The notes under the pieces: model-generated
What the model was told of the DNA's origin: nothing
Databases searched by the model: none
What the model saw: only the letters and a program-made list of their open reading frames with translations
Shown here: piece after piece, positions 36,337 through 46,192 of the stretch
How positions within the stretch are numbered: position 1 is the first letter of the stretch
How the letters are laid out: the number at the start of each line of letters is the position of its first letter
Assembly: GCA_021805445.1 (NCBI GenBank)
Contig: JAJZFH010000056.1
Location: 1-64,000, forward strand
Length of the DNA stretch: 64,000 bases
Reading direction: 5' to 3'
Source of the DNA: Pseudomonadota bacterium
Lineage (GTDB): Bacteria > Pseudomonadota > Gammaproteobacteria > Burkholderiales > Ferrovaceae
Position numbers and translations under genes: made by a program

Positions 36337-38694
36337 ATGAAACTTCTTGCCGCCCTCGTCTGGCTATTGCTCTTCCTCTCGTGGAGAACGGAGGCCTTTG
36401 CCCAGAATCCCGGCCAACTCGAAATGGCCGATCTGGATCCCATTGGCGCATTGACTCAACGCGAAATCCAACTCGGACGAATCCCCGGCGCCGTCATCTT
36501 GGTGGGCAACCCCACGAAAATTTTATACCGGAAAGCGTTCGGCCTGAGCGCCTGGAAGCCAGAACCCCGACCGATGACGGTGGATACCCGTTTCGATCTC
36601 GCCTCCCTGACCAAGGTCGTTGCCACCACCACAGCCATCCTGCAGTTGGCGGACCAACAAAAACTCCGTCTGGATGATCCCGTCGCAAGATATTGGCCGG
36701 AATTTGGCAAGAACCACAAGGAATCCATCACCATCCGCCAGTTGTTGACTCATTATTCGGGTTTGCGGGCCGATCTGGATTTGACCACGGGATGGTCTGG
36801 TTATCCCGCAGCCATCGGTTTGATCCTGGCGGAAAATCCCTTTGTGCAGCCGGGTAGCCAATATCTTTACAGCGACATCAACTTCGAGATCCTGGGAGAA
36901 CTGGTCCAACGGATCTCCGGCATGCCTCTGGATATTTATTGCGCCAAATATATATTTCAGCCCCTGGGAATGAAAAATACCGACTTCAAACCTTCTCGGT
37001 CATCAGCCTCCCCTATTGCCCCCACCGAATACATGGAAGGCAAACTCCGTTGGGGGGAAGTGCATGACCCCACGGCGTACCGCATGGAGGGGGTCTCGGG
37101 GCATGCGGGGCTGTTTTCTACGGCAGATGACCTGGCCATTTTTGCCCGGATGCTCCTCAAGGGGGGAAGTACGAAAGGAGTCCGAATTCTGAACCGCAGC
37201 ACCGTGGAGCAAATGACCCGCCCCCAGTCGCCGCCCGGCATGACCGAGTTGCGCGGACTGGGGTGGGCATTGGCCGCCCCCTTTGCCACCAACCGTGAAC
37301 AGTTGCTTCCACTGGGGGCTTATGGGCACCTGGGATATACCGGCACGCTCCTGTGGATAGATCCGGTCACCCATACGTTTGTCATCATCCTGAGCAACCG
37401 CGTATACCCTCATGGAAAAGGCAATGCCAATCCCTTGCGCAAAGGGATACTGGCCATCGTCTCCGATGCATTGGGACCACAGACCAATGAGAAGATACTT
37501 GCCGCCCGCCCAGCCATTGCCGCTTACCTGCAACGAACCGCTGCATACCCTGTGATTCACCCCGCCACGCAGGTCGCCACCGGACTGGATATTCTGGAAG
37601 CCCAAAATTTTGCTCCTCTGAAGGGCTTGCGCATTGGCATCATTACCAATCAAACGGGCGTGGATGCCGACGGAAATCGTGGGGTGGATCTGTTATACCG
37701 CGCGCGCGGTGTCAGCCTTACCAAAATATTCAGTCCCGAACACGGTCTCCAGGGCAACCGGGATGAAAAAATTTCCTCGGGAAAGGATCCCTTCACGGGA
37801 CTGACGGTCTACAGTTTGTACGGAGAAACCCGGAGACCCACCGACGAGATGCTCCAGGACACCGATGCCCTGGTATTCGACATTCAGGATGTAGGGGCCC
37901 GTTTCTACACCTACGCCACCACCCTGGCCTATGCCATGGAAGCCGCTGCGCGCAGGGGCATCGATTTTTATGTTTTGGACCGGCCGGATCCCATCGGCGC
38001 AGACGTCGTGCAAGGCCCCATGCTGGAGGCGACCATGACCTCCTTCACCACCTACTTTCCGCTTCCGGTACGACATGGCATGACCATCGGCGAATTGGCC
38101 GAACTTTTTAACCGGGAAGGTAAAATCGGCGTCAAACTACACGTCATCAAAATGCGCGGTTACCGACGCCAGGACTGGTACGACGAAACCGGTATCCCGT
38201 GGATCCCTCCTTCCCCCAATCTTCGCACCCTTACCGAAGCAACCCTCTATCCGGGCGTTGCGCTGGTGGAAGGTGCCAATGTCAGCGTTGGACGCGGCAC
38301 CGATACACCCTTCGAACTGCTGGGTGCGCCGTGGATCAACGGCCGGAAACTGGCAGATGACCTGAATCGGCGCGAGATTGCAGGCGTGTTTTTTATCCCC
38401 GCAGATTTCACGCCCGACACCCATCGCTATCCTCATCAATTCTGCCATGGTGTTCGCATTCTGCTGCTGGATCGGCACGAACTCAACTCACCGTTACTGG
38501 GAATGGAATTGGCCAGTGCCCTTCACCAACTCTACCCGAAACAGTTTCACACGCAGGAAATCCTGGGCATGGTGGGGTCACCTTCGTGGGTACAGGCTAT
38601 TATCGATGGGCAAGACCCAAAATCCATCGCCTCGCAATGGTCGAGTGGCCTTAAGGATTTTTCCGCATCGAGAAAACGATTCCTGCTTTATTAG
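36337..38694 (+). CDS. Serine hydrolase (beta-lactamase fold) fused to NamZ/DUF1343 exo-N-acetylmuramidase
   Basis: The 785-residue product begins at the ATG 36337 with a signal peptide (MKLLAALVWLLLFLSW). The first domain (about 30-390) has the class C beta-lactamase/esterase motifs SLTK (S90-K93), YSD (178-180) and HLG in GHLGYTGT. The second (from about 410) begins GLRIGIITNQTGVD and contains SPEHGLQG, DIQDVGARFYTY and WIPPSPNL, matching DUF1343, the NamZ (GH171) family that removes terminal MurNAc from peptidoglycan fragments. The fusion suggests a cell-wall recycling role in the periplasm. The frame stays open upstream inside the DUF4015 gene, but only the start after its stop makes sense. 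Confidence 0.92.
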   Translation: MKLLAALVWLLLFLSWRTEAFAQNPGQLEMADLDPIGALTQREIQLGRIPGAVILVGNPTKILYRKAFGLSAWKPEPRPMTVDTRFDLASLTKVVATTTAILQLADQQKLRLDDPVARYWPEFGKNHKESITIRQLLTHYSGLRADLDLTTGWSGYPAAIGLILAENPFVQPGSQYLYSDINFEILGELVQRISGMPLDIYCAKYIFQPLGMKNTDFKPSRSSASPIAPTEYMEGKLRWGEVHDPTAYRMEGVSGHAGLFSTADDLAIFARMLLKGGSTKGVRILNRSTVEQMTRPQSPPGMTELRGLGWALAAPFATNREQLLPLGAYGHLGYTGTLLWIDPVTHTFVIILSNRVYPHGKGNANPLRKGILAIVSDALGPQTNEKILAARPAIAAYLQRTAAYPVIHPATQVATGLDILEAQNFAPLKGLRIGIITNQTGVDADGNRGVDLLYRARGVSLTKIFSPEHGLQGNRDEKISSGKDPFTGLTVYSLYGETRRPTDEMLQDTDALVFDIQDVGARFYTYATTLAYAMEAAARRGIDFYVLDRPDPIGADVVQGPMLEATMTSFTTYFPLPVRHGMTIGELAELFNREGKIGVKLHVIKMRGYRRQDWYDETGIPWIPPSPNLRTLTEATLYPGVALVEGANVSVGRGTDTPFELLGAPWINGRKLADDLNRREIAGVFFIPADFTPDTHRYPHQFCHGVRILLLDRHELNSPLLGMELASALHQLYPKQFHTQEILGMVGSPSWVQAIIDGQDPKSIASQWSSGLKDFSASRKRFLLY

Positions 38695-39287
38695 AAAGTG
38701 ATTCCCTCTCCAGCCAGATTGCGCGCCACGAAATCCCAATCAACCAGGGCCCAGAAAGTTTCGATATAACGGGGGCGTTCGTTGCGATAGTCGATGTAGT
38801 AGGCATGCTCCCAGACATCGCAGGTCAGGAGTGGAATCTGGTTCCATTGCAAAGGATTCTCTGCATCGTTGCTATTGCGAATAGCCAGTTTTCCATCTTC
38901 TGTCTTGACCAGCCAAGTCCATCCTGCGCCAAACTTTGTGGCGGCAGCCGTCTTGAACTGTGCCGCAAATTGATCGAACGAGCCAAAATTCTTGTCGATG
39001 GCGGCGGCAAGTTCCCCGGTGGGCTTGTCACTTCCCCGAGGATTGAGCCCATACCAATAAAAGTTATGATTCCACACCTGAGCCGCGTTGTTGAATGTCG
39101 GCCCCGTGGTTTTTTTGACCAGATCGGACAGTGATAATCCTTCGAGTTCAGTCCCCTTGATCAGTTCATTGAGTTTGTTGACATAGGTTCGATGATGCTT
39201 CCCATAATGATATTCCAGAGTCTCCTTGGAAATATGGGGAGCGAGCGCATCCATGGCAAAGGGCAGGGTCATGAGTTCGTGTGTCAC
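38691..39287 (-). CDS. sodB: Iron/manganese superoxide dismutase
   Basis: The 198-residue enzyme detoxifies superoxide in the cytosol. Residues such as LEYHYGKHHRTY and the DVWEHAYYIDYRN segment hold the metal ligands, and the sequence is closest to the iron type. The start is a GTG at 39287, chosen because ggagaattcaa precedes it and because the N-terminus then aligns with SodB (ELMTLPFAMDALAPHIS). An ATG five codons downstream and a longer frame upstream fit less well. It converges on the NamZ gene with a four-base overlap. Confidence 0.94.
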   Translation of the reverse strand: MTHELMTLPFAMDALAPHISKETLEYHYGKHHRTYVNKLNELIKGTELEGLSLSDLVKKTTGPTFNNAAQVWNHNFYWYGLNPRGSDKPTGELAAAIDKNFGSFDQFAAQFKTAAATKFGAGWTWLVKTEDGKLAIRNSNDAENPLQWNQIPLLTCDVWEHAYYIDYRNERPRYIETFWALVDWDFVARNLAGEGITF

Positions 39288-39374
39288 TTGAATTCTCCAG
39301 AGTTCGGTTCGGAATACCGTCAGCATACAACAATTTTAGAATGAGTATAGAACATTGAGATATTCCTTGCGGAT

Positions 39375-40598
39375 TTATATTCCCGGTGCTCCTGCGATCA
39401 CTTGAGTGAGGGCCTCGACCACCCGTTCAAGGTTATGTTCATTGAGAGCGGCAATACATATTCTCCCTGTGTCCACGGCATAAATAGAGAAGTCCTGACG
39501 CAGGCGGCGGACTTGCGCCAGGTTCAGTCCCGAGAAGGAAAACATCCCCTGTTGTTCGGCAACGAATCCGAAATCCTGATCCGGAAGCGCCTCCCTGAGG
39601 TATGAAACCAACGTCAGGCGCATGGATTGGATGCGATTGCGCATGCCAGCCAACTCATCTTCCCAGAGTTGATGCAGGTCGGAATCTTCCAATACCGTTG
39701 CCACGATGGATGCCCCGTGGGTAGGGGGGTTGGAATAGTTGGTGCGGATGACTCGTTTCAACTGCGACCGGACCCGCTGGGCTTCCTCCCGATCGGCGCA
39801 CACCAGGGTCAGGGCGCCCACCCGTTCCCCATAAAGAGAGAAGGATTTGGAAAAGGAATTGGCAACCAGGATTGGGATGTCGAGCTCGGAAAAACATCGG
39901 ACACTGGCCGCATCCATCTCGGTACCTCGGGAAAACCCCTGATAGGCCAGATCGAGAAAGGGGGTCAGTCCGCGTTCGACCACCACGGTACGAATGGCTT
40001 GCCATTGCGCCGTGCTCAAATCCACGCCGCTGGGATTATGGCAACAGGCGTGAAGAACGACGATGGTGCCGCGTGGCGCTTTTTCCAAGGAATGAAGCAG
40101 TCCGGAAAAATTCACGCCGTGGGTTTCCGGGTCGTAATAGGGATAAGATTTGACAGTAAATCCCGCAGCCTCGAAAAGTGCGCGATGATTCTCCCAACTG
40201 GGGTCAGAGATCCAGACTTCGGCGGCGGGATGAAACCAGCGCAGAAAATCGGCACCTAACTTGAGGCCTCCCGTCCCACCCAGGGACTGCACGGTAACCA
40301 GGCGACCTTCCTGGAGGGCAGGAGCGTTCTCTCCGAAAACGAGGGTCTGGACCTGCCGGATATAACGTCCCAAACCCTCGATGGGTAAATAGCCACGGGC
40401 GGATTTGAGGGTGTTGAGCCGGTCTTCCGCCAGCGCGACGGAGCGCAAGAGTGGCAACTTTCCTTGTTCGTCCGTATAGACGCCCACCCCCAGATTGACC
40501 TTGTGCGGATTGGAATCCGCCTGAAAGGCTTCAGTTACGCCCAAAATGGGGTCTTTCGGAGCCAACGGGAGATGAGCAAGAAAAGAGGGAGCGATCAT
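39375..40598 (-). CDS. Aromatic/aspartate aminotransferase
   Basis: This 407-residue pyridoxal-phosphate enzyme belongs to fold-type I class I aminotransferases of the AspC/TyrB group. It contains HACCHNPSGVDLS, the PLP lysine in NSFSKSFSLYGERVGAL and the substrate-binding arginine region near FSFSGLN. It interconverts aspartate or aromatic amino acids with their keto acids; aspartate and aromatic preference cannot be separated by eye. The start at MIAPSFLAHL (40598) is preferred over a frame ten codons longer. It is divergent from uvrB. Confidence 0.92.
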   Translation of the reverse strand: MIAPSFLAHLPLAPKDPILGVTEAFQADSNPHKVNLGVGVYTDEQGKLPLLRSVALAEDRLNTLKSARGYLPIEGLGRYIRQVQTLVFGENAPALQEGRLVTVQSLGGTGGLKLGADFLRWFHPAAEVWISDPSWENHRALFEAAGFTVKSYPYYDPETHGVNFSGLLHSLEKAPRGTIVVLHACCHNPSGVDLSTAQWQAIRTVVVERGLTPFLDLAYQGFSRGTEMDAASVRCFSELDIPILVANSFSKSFSLYGERVGALTLVCADREEAQRVRSQLKRVIRTNYSNPPTHGASIVATVLEDSDLHQLWEDELAGMRNRIQSMRLTLVSYLREALPDQDFGFVAEQQGMFSFSGLNLAQVRRLRQDFSIYAVDTGRICIAALNEHNLERVVEALTQVIAGAPGI

Positions 40599-40712
40599 GA
40601 TACCAAGAGAAGAAATTAAAGCGTCCATTGTAGAGGTTTTTTACCAACCGAGGGTACAATGCGACACTCAGGGTTCTCTGGTATCCATGCCCTTGCCCTT
40701 CAGGAACTGCCA

Positions 40713-42731
40713 GTGCTCGTCACTTTTGAAAACAGCCCCTTTCGTCTGATTCAGCCCTTCGCTCCCGCTGGCGATCAACCCAAGGCCATCGCTCAACTGA
40801 CCGAGGGGGTGAATGTCGGTTTGCACTATCAAACCCTGCTGGGGGTGACCGGATCAGGCAAGACCTATACCATGGCTCAGGTCATCGCCCGCCTGGGACG
40901 ACCCGCCCTGGTTCTGGCCCATAACAAAACCCTCGCCGCCCAACTCTATGCGGAATTTCGCGAGTTTTTTCCTGAAAATGCGGTGGAATACTTCGTTTCC
41001 TATTATGATTATTATCAGCCGGAAGCCTATGTTCCGGCACGCGATCTCTACATCGAAAAAGATTCCAGCATCAATGAGGCCATTGAACAAATGCGCCTGT
41101 CTGCGACCAAGTCACTGCTGGAGCGATCCGATTGCATCATCGTGGCCTCCGTATCTTCCATTTATGGGATCGGTGATCTGGCCGATTACCATAAGATGGT
41201 TTTACACCTGAAGGAAGGGGAGAAAATTGATCAACGTGCCATTGTGGGGCGTCTCGCCGTCATGCAGTACACGCGCAACGAAGTGGAATTCAAGCGTGGG
41301 GGGTTTCGGGTACGGGGGGATGTCATCGATGTATATCCTGCAGAACACAGCGAATCGGCCTTGCGCATCACGCTCTTCGACGACGAGTTGGAACGGCTGA
41401 CTCTTTTCGACCCGCTCACAGGGCGTCTGCAGAAACGCCTGGGGCGTTTTACCGTGTTTCCTTCCAGCCACTATGTGACCCCCCGTGACACCGTGGTGCG
41501 GGCCATTGAAACCATCAAAATCGAATTACAGGAACGAATGGAATTTTATGTCCGGCAACAACGCCCGGTGGAATTACAACGTATCGAGCAGCGTACCCGT
41601 TTCGATCTGGAGTTGTTGCACACCCTCGGCTTCTGCAAAGGCATTGAAAACTACTCACGGCATCTGTCAAGACGTCCGGAAGGTTCACCTCCTCCCACCT
41701 TGATTGAATATCTCCCTTCCAACGCATTGCTCTTCATCGATGAATCTCATGCCACCCTGCCGCAGGTCGGGGGAATGTATAAAGGAGATCGGGCGCGCAA
41801 GGAAAACCTGGTCAATTATGGCTTTCGTCTGCCCTCTGCCCTTGATAATCGGCCCTTGCGGTTTGACGAATTCGAGGGTCTCATGCCCCAGACCATCTTT
41901 GTGTCGGCCACGCCAGGACCCTATGAGCAAAAACATGCAGGGCAAGTGGTCGAGCAAATCATCCGTCCTACCGGCCTGGTAGACCCGCCCGTGGAGATCC
42001 GTCCTGCCCTGTCCCAAGTGGATGACTTGCTGGGAGAGATTCGTATCTCTGCAGCGCGCCAGGAGCGCGTCCTGGTCACCACCCTGACCAAACGCATGGC
42101 GGAAACCCTGACCGAATTCCTGCATGAGCAGGGCATCCGTGTCCGCTACCTGCATTCGGACATCGATACAGTGGAACGGGTAGAGATCATCCGCGATCTG
42201 CGTCAGAAAAAATTTGATGTACTGGTGGGGATCAACCTGTTGCGTGAAGGACTGGATATTCCGGAAGTGGCTCTGGTGGCCATTCTGGATGCCGACAAGG
42301 AAGGTTTTTTGCGCTCGGAACGTTCCCTGATTCAGACCATCGGACGGGCTGCTCGGCATCTCGAAGGGCGCGCCATTCTCTATGCCGATCGGACCACGGA
42401 TTCCATGCAACGGGCCCTGGATGAAATGGCGCGCCGGCGTACCTTGCAGGAAGCACATAATCAGGCGCAGGGCATTATCCCGCGCGGCGTGGTCAAACCC
42501 ATCGTGGACATTCTCGAAGGCATCTATGCAGAGGTTGAGGTCGCGCCTCCCCTGAAGGTGGCAGAACCGGAAAAAGGCAGCGAAGCCCTGACGGAAAAAC
42601 AACGTCAAGCCTTGCTCCAGCGTCTGGAAAGAGAGATGCACGGCGCTGCCAATCAACTGGAATTCGAAAAGGCGGCGGCTCTGCGCGACCAGATCAAGAA
42701 ACTACAGATGCTATGGCTGGCTTTGGGTTAG
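40713..42731 (+). CDS. uvrB: Excinuclease ABC subunit UvrB
   Basis: UvrB is the damage-verifying helicase-like subunit of nucleotide-excision repair. The 672-residue product has Walker [11 protein letters not shown], the beta-hairpin [26 protein letters not shown], motif [11 protein letters not shown] and a C-terminal UVR domain that binds UvrC ([21 protein letters not shown]). I chose the GTG at 40713, which has agga upstream and matches family N-termini ([10 protein letters not shown]); the ATG at 40659 adds 18 residues of little character. Its end overlaps the convergent oxidase gene by four bases. Confidence 0.96.
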   Translation: MLVTFENSPFRLIQPFAPAGDQPKAIAQLTEGVNVGLHYQTLLGVTGSGKTYTMAQVIARLGRPALVLAHNKTLAAQLYAEFREFFPENAVEYFVSYYDYYQPEAYVPARDLYIEKDSSINEAIEQMRLSATKSLLERSDCIIVASVSSIYGIGDLADYHKMVLHLKEGEKIDQRAIVGRLAVMQYTRNEVEFKRGGFRVRGDVIDVYPAEHSESALRITLFDDELERLTLFDPLTGRLQKRLGRFTVFPSSHYVTPRDTVVRAIETIKIELQERMEFYVRQQRPVELQRIEQRTRFDLELLHTLGFCKGIENYSRHLSRRPEGSPPPTLIEYLPSNALLFIDESHATLPQVGGMYKGDRARKENLVNYGFRLPSALDNRPLRFDEFEGLMPQTIFVSATPGPYEQKHAGQVVEQIIRPTGLVDPPVEIRPALSQVDDLLGEIRISAARQERVLVTTLTKRMAETLTEFLHEQGIRVRYLHSDIDTVERVEIIRDLRQKKFDVLVGINLLREGLDIPEVALVAILDADKEGFLRSERSLIQTIGRAARHLEGRAILYADRTTDSMQRALDEMARRRTLQEAHNQAQGIIPRGVVKPIVDILEGIYAEVEVAPPLKVAEPEKGSEALTEKQRQALLQRLEREMHGAANQLEFEKAAALRDQIKKLQMLWLALG

Positions 42732-44143
42732 GCCAGGATTTTTCCGGGATTGAGCAGCCCCTGGGGGTCCAGAAGCATTTTGAGTTTTTTCATCAGATCG
42801 AGAGCCACGGGGTCTTTGTAATGAATCAACTCTTGTACTTTCAACTGACCGATTCCATGTTCTGCGCTGATACTCCCGTTTAGGGCAGTGACCACATCAT
42901 GCACGATCCGGTTGATGGCGGGCGTTTGGGGAATCAGGGTACGATTACGTTCGGGATCTGAAAAAGACAGGTTGTAATGCAGGTTGCCATCCCCCACATG
43001 ACCAAAACACACCACCCGAATGCCCGGAAAAGCCGCTTCAAGATTTTTTCCTGCGTGTTCGATGAATTCAGGGATTCGACTGACGGGGACACTGATGTCG
43101 TGTTTGATGCTGATCCCTTCCCGTTTCTGCGCTTCGGAGATCTGTTCCCGCAAGGCCCAAAGGGTCTGGGCTTCGGTCAAACTCTGCGCCAGCACGGCAT
43201 TGTCCAGCAGACGCTCTTCCAACGCCAGGACCAAGGCCTTTTCCAGCAATCCATGGAGGGGAGCCTGAGCATCGAATTCTTCCAGTTCGATCAGAACCGA
43301 CCAGGCGGGGAGAGGATCGAGGGGGGCCTGGAACTGGGGAAGGTGGTGCAAGACCAGAGACAAGGCAGAATGGGAAACCAGTTCGAAAGCCGAGATCCGG
43401 TCTCCACATTGGGTGCGCAGAAAACGTAAAAGGCGTACGGCCAGCATGGGTGAGGGCACGGATAGCCAGGCTGTCACCCGCTGGCGAGGAAGAGGATAGA
43501 GGCGCAGGACGGCGCGCGTAATGACCCCCAACGTGCCTTCCGCCCCGATAAAACATTGTTTGAGGTCGTATCCGGTATTGTCCTTGCGCAGTCCCTTCAA
43601 CCCATTCCAGCAGCGTCCGTCCGCCAGGACCACTTCCAGACCAAGAACCTGGGCACGCATATTTCCGTAACGCAGAACCGCCGTTCCCCCAGCATTGGTG
43701 GAAATCACCCCTCCGATCTGAGCGCTCCCTTCGGAGGCCAGACTGAGAGGAAAGAGAAAGCCCGCCGCCTCTGCATGTTTTTGGACTTGGGCGAGGACCG
43801 CACCGGCTTCACAGACCAAAGTCGCGTTTTCCGCATCCAGTTCGAGAATTCGGTTCATGCGGGACAAACTGAGAATGATTTCCGGACAGCCCAGGCGGGG
43901 CGTGGCCGCACCGCACTGGCTGGTATTCCCTCCCTGTGGGACGAGGGGGACCCCTGCTTTGGCACAGGCTTTGATCACTTCGATGACCTGCGCTGTAGAG
44001 TTCGGTTGAACCACCCAGGGGGCGGTTCCCTGATAGCGTCCGCGCCAATCCGTATTATGGGCGGTGACCGCCAGAGGATCGGTCAGGAGCCCCGATTCTC
44101 CCAACAGCGTACGCAAGTCCGCATAAAGAGCCGAATAATCCAA
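42728..44143 (-). CDS. FAD-linked oxidase, GlcD/D-lactate dehydrogenase-like
   Basis: The 471-residue product has the FAD-binding type 4 motif [49 protein letters not shown] and the C-terminal [15 protein letters not shown] signature of the GlcD/DLD family. These oxidise 2-hydroxy acids such as glycolate, D-lactate or D-2-hydroxyglutarate. No GlcE/GlcF subunit is adjacent, so it looks like the single-subunit type. I chose the TTG at 44143, just after the nadE stop, with ggaagg upstream; the frame is open to 44239 inside nadE, but that extension is not protein-like. The two genes should be translationally coupled. Confidence 0.87.
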   Translation of the reverse strand: MDYSALYADLRTLLGESGLLTDPLAVTAHNTDWRGRYQGTAPWVVQPNSTAQVIEVIKACAKAGVPLVPQGGNTSQCGAATPRLGCPEIILSLSRMNRILELDAENATLVCEAGAVLAQVQKHAEAAGFLFPLSLASEGSAQIGGVISTNAGGTAVLRYGNMRAQVLGLEVVLADGRCWNGLKGLRKDNTGYDLKQCFIGAEGTLGVITRAVLRLYPLPRQRVTAWLSVPSPMLAVRLLRFLRTQCGDRISAFELVSHSALSLVLHHLPQFQAPLDPLPAWSVLIELEEFDAQAPLHGLLEKALVLALEERLLDNAVLAQSLTEAQTLWALREQISEAQKREGISIKHDISVPVSRIPEFIEHAGKNLEAAFPGIRVVCFGHVGDGNLHYNLSFSDPERNRTLIPQTPAINRIVHDVVTALNGSISAEHGIGQLKVQELIHYKDPVALDLMKKLKMLLDPQGLLNPGKILA

Positions 44144-44145
44144 AC

Positions 44146-46188
44146 TCAGTCTTCCTTCCGAGGTAAGGGAGAGGCTGTGGGCAAGGTCCGGACTTCCTCC
44201 TCCCACACGGCAGCGGAGGCATCGCTGGGTGCACGCCAATCTCCGCGCGGAGAGAGCGATCCACCCGATCCGACCTTGGGACCGTTGGCCAGACAGGAGC
44301 GTTTGAATTGGCTATCTCGAAAGAAGCGGGTGACAAAGATTCCCAACCAGTGACGGATTTCGGCAAAGGAATAGGGGTCGGATCCCTGTCCCCAAGTACA
44401 CCAAGCCATGTAAGCCAGTCGGTGGGGGGGGAAACCGAAACGCAACATGTGGTACAGGAAAAAATCCTGCAGTTCGTAAGGTCCCACGGTATTCTCGCTG
44501 CGCTGTATCTGTCCCGCCTGGGCCGGGATCAGTTCGGGCGAGATATCCAGAGCCAATACTTCTTCCAGCAGGGGACCCAGAGCCGGCGTCAGCAGCGAGC
44601 GCTCCCGAGCCCAGCGCAATAAATGCTGGATCAAGGTTTTGGGAACACTGGCATTGACGTGGTAATGTGCCATGTGGTCACCTACCCCATAGGTAGACCA
44701 ACCCAACGCCAATTCGCTCAAGTCACTGGTCCCTACCACCAATCCTCCATGGTGATTGGCCAAACGAAAAAGGTGGCTGGTCCGTTCGCCTGCCTGGACA
44801 TTTTCGAAAGTGATGTCGTAACTCTCTTCTCCCTGCGCATAAGGATGATCGAGATCTTTCAACATCTGCAGGCAACTGGGTCGAATATCGATTTCTTCTG
44901 CCGTGACCCCCAACACATTCATGAGACGGTGGGCCAACGCCAAGGAGGTCGAGCCGGTGGCAAAGCCCGGCAGGGTATAAGCACGCAGACACTGACGCGA
45001 CAGCCCCAGTTGATCCAGCACGGCACAGCACACCAACAAGGCGTGGGTCGAGTCCAGTCCGCCGGAAATTCCCAATATCAAGGTTTTCAAACCGGTGGCT
45101 CGCAAGCGGGTGGCCAAGCCTTGAACCTGGATATGGAAGACTTCGGCACAGCGTTCATCCCGTTGATCAGAGGCACCGGGAACATAAGGGAAACGGGTTA
45201 GGACGGGGCGCACCGTAGGGCAGGGGCGGGAGCCTTTCAACGGCGCCAGGCGCACGGTGTCGAAAGTTTCGAGTTCATTCTGATGATGGGAGCAGGCTTG
45301 GGCAAAGGTATTCTGGCGCATGCGTTCCTGATGCAGTCGCAGTAGGTCCAGATCGGCAAAGATCAACTGATCCGTGGGGGTATAGCGGGTACTTTCGGCC
45401 AAAATGTTCCCGTAATCCACGATCAAACCATGACCATCCCAAGCCAGATCCGTGGTGGATTCACCACACCCCGCCGCACTGTACAGGTAAGCACTCAAAC
45501 AGCGGGCAGATTGGTTGGCCACCAACTGACGCCGGTAGTCGGCCTTGCCTACCGTGGCATTGGAGGCCGAAGCGTTGAGCAAGACCGTAGCGCCGGCCAG
45601 TGCTGCCAGACTGGAGGGGGGAATGGGGACCCACAGGTCCTCACAAATTTCTACCGCCAATGTCGCCAGGGGTTGTTCTTCCCACTGAAAGAGCAAACGC
45701 GGGCCAAAGGGAATCGGCGGATGGGATTCCCATTTCACCCATTCAGTACGTAACGAGAGCGCGGGCGTGAACTGACGGGCCTCATAAAACTCTCGATAAT
45801 TCGGCAAATAGGATTTGGGAACGATACCGTGAATCTTCCCGCCTCCGATCAATGCCGCACAATTGAACAGGTGACTGCGGTGGCGCAAGGGAAATCCCAC
45901 CAGCGCGAAGACCGGTAGTTCCCCGCTGGCCTGGCGTACCTGTTCCAGTGCCTGGAGCGCAGACTTGAGCAGGGCTTCCTGATGAAACAGGTCATCACAG
46001 GAGTATCCGGTCAGACCCAGTTCCGGGAATACCACGATCCGTGCCCCACGCTCCACAGCCTGAGACATGAGTGCCACAGTCTGACGGGCATTGTCCAGAG
46101 GGCGTGCCAGAGCCACGGTGGGGATGGCCACGGCGACCCGCAGATAGTTCTGAGCATGAAGGTCAAAAAAAGAAGAAGTCGTACTCAT
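44146..46188 (-). CDS. nadE: Glutamine-dependent NAD+ synthetase
   Basis: This 680-residue enzyme makes NAD+ from deamido-NAD using glutamine, the last step of NAD synthesis. An N-terminal nitrilase domain carries the catalytic Glu (FPELGLTGYSCDD), Lys (PKSYLPNYREFYE) and Cys (LAVEICEDLW). The C-terminal synthetase domain has the PP-loop LGISGGLDSTHAL and LVVGTSDLSELALGWSTYG. It is the long, two-domain type. I chose MSTTSSFFD at 46188, 18 codons into the open frame. The gene begins only a few bases after the OprM-like gene ends. Confidence 0.95.
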   Translation of the reverse strand: MSTTSSFFDLHAQNYLRVAVAIPTVALARPLDNARQTVALMSQAVERGARIVVFPELGLTGYSCDDLFHQEALLKSALQALEQVRQASGELPVFALVGFPLRHRSHLFNCAALIGGGKIHGIVPKSYLPNYREFYEARQFTPALSLRTEWVKWESHPPIPFGPRLLFQWEEQPLATLAVEICEDLWVPIPPSSLAALAGATVLLNASASNATVGKADYRRQLVANQSARCLSAYLYSAAGCGESTTDLAWDGHGLIVDYGNILAESTRYTPTDQLIFADLDLLRLHQERMRQNTFAQACSHHQNELETFDTVRLAPLKGSRPCPTVRPVLTRFPYVPGASDQRDERCAEVFHIQVQGLATRLRATGLKTLILGISGGLDSTHALLVCCAVLDQLGLSRQCLRAYTLPGFATGSTSLALAHRLMNVLGVTAEEIDIRPSCLQMLKDLDHPYAQGEESYDITFENVQAGERTSHLFRLANHHGGLVVGTSDLSELALGWSTYGVGDHMAHYHVNASVPKTLIQHLLRWARERSLLTPALGPLLEEVLALDISPELIPAQAGQIQRSENTVGPYELQDFFLYHMLRFGFPPHRLAYMAWCTWGQGSDPYSFAEIRHWLGIFVTRFFRDSQFKRSCLANGPKVGSGGSLSPRGDWRAPSDASAAVWEEEVRTLPTASPLPRKED

Positions 46189-46192
46189 TTCC

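Noticed and set aside
41685-42656. 323-codon frame antisense to uvrB
   Set aside because: It is the complement of conserved UvrB helicase motifs; the predicted product has no recognisable domain.
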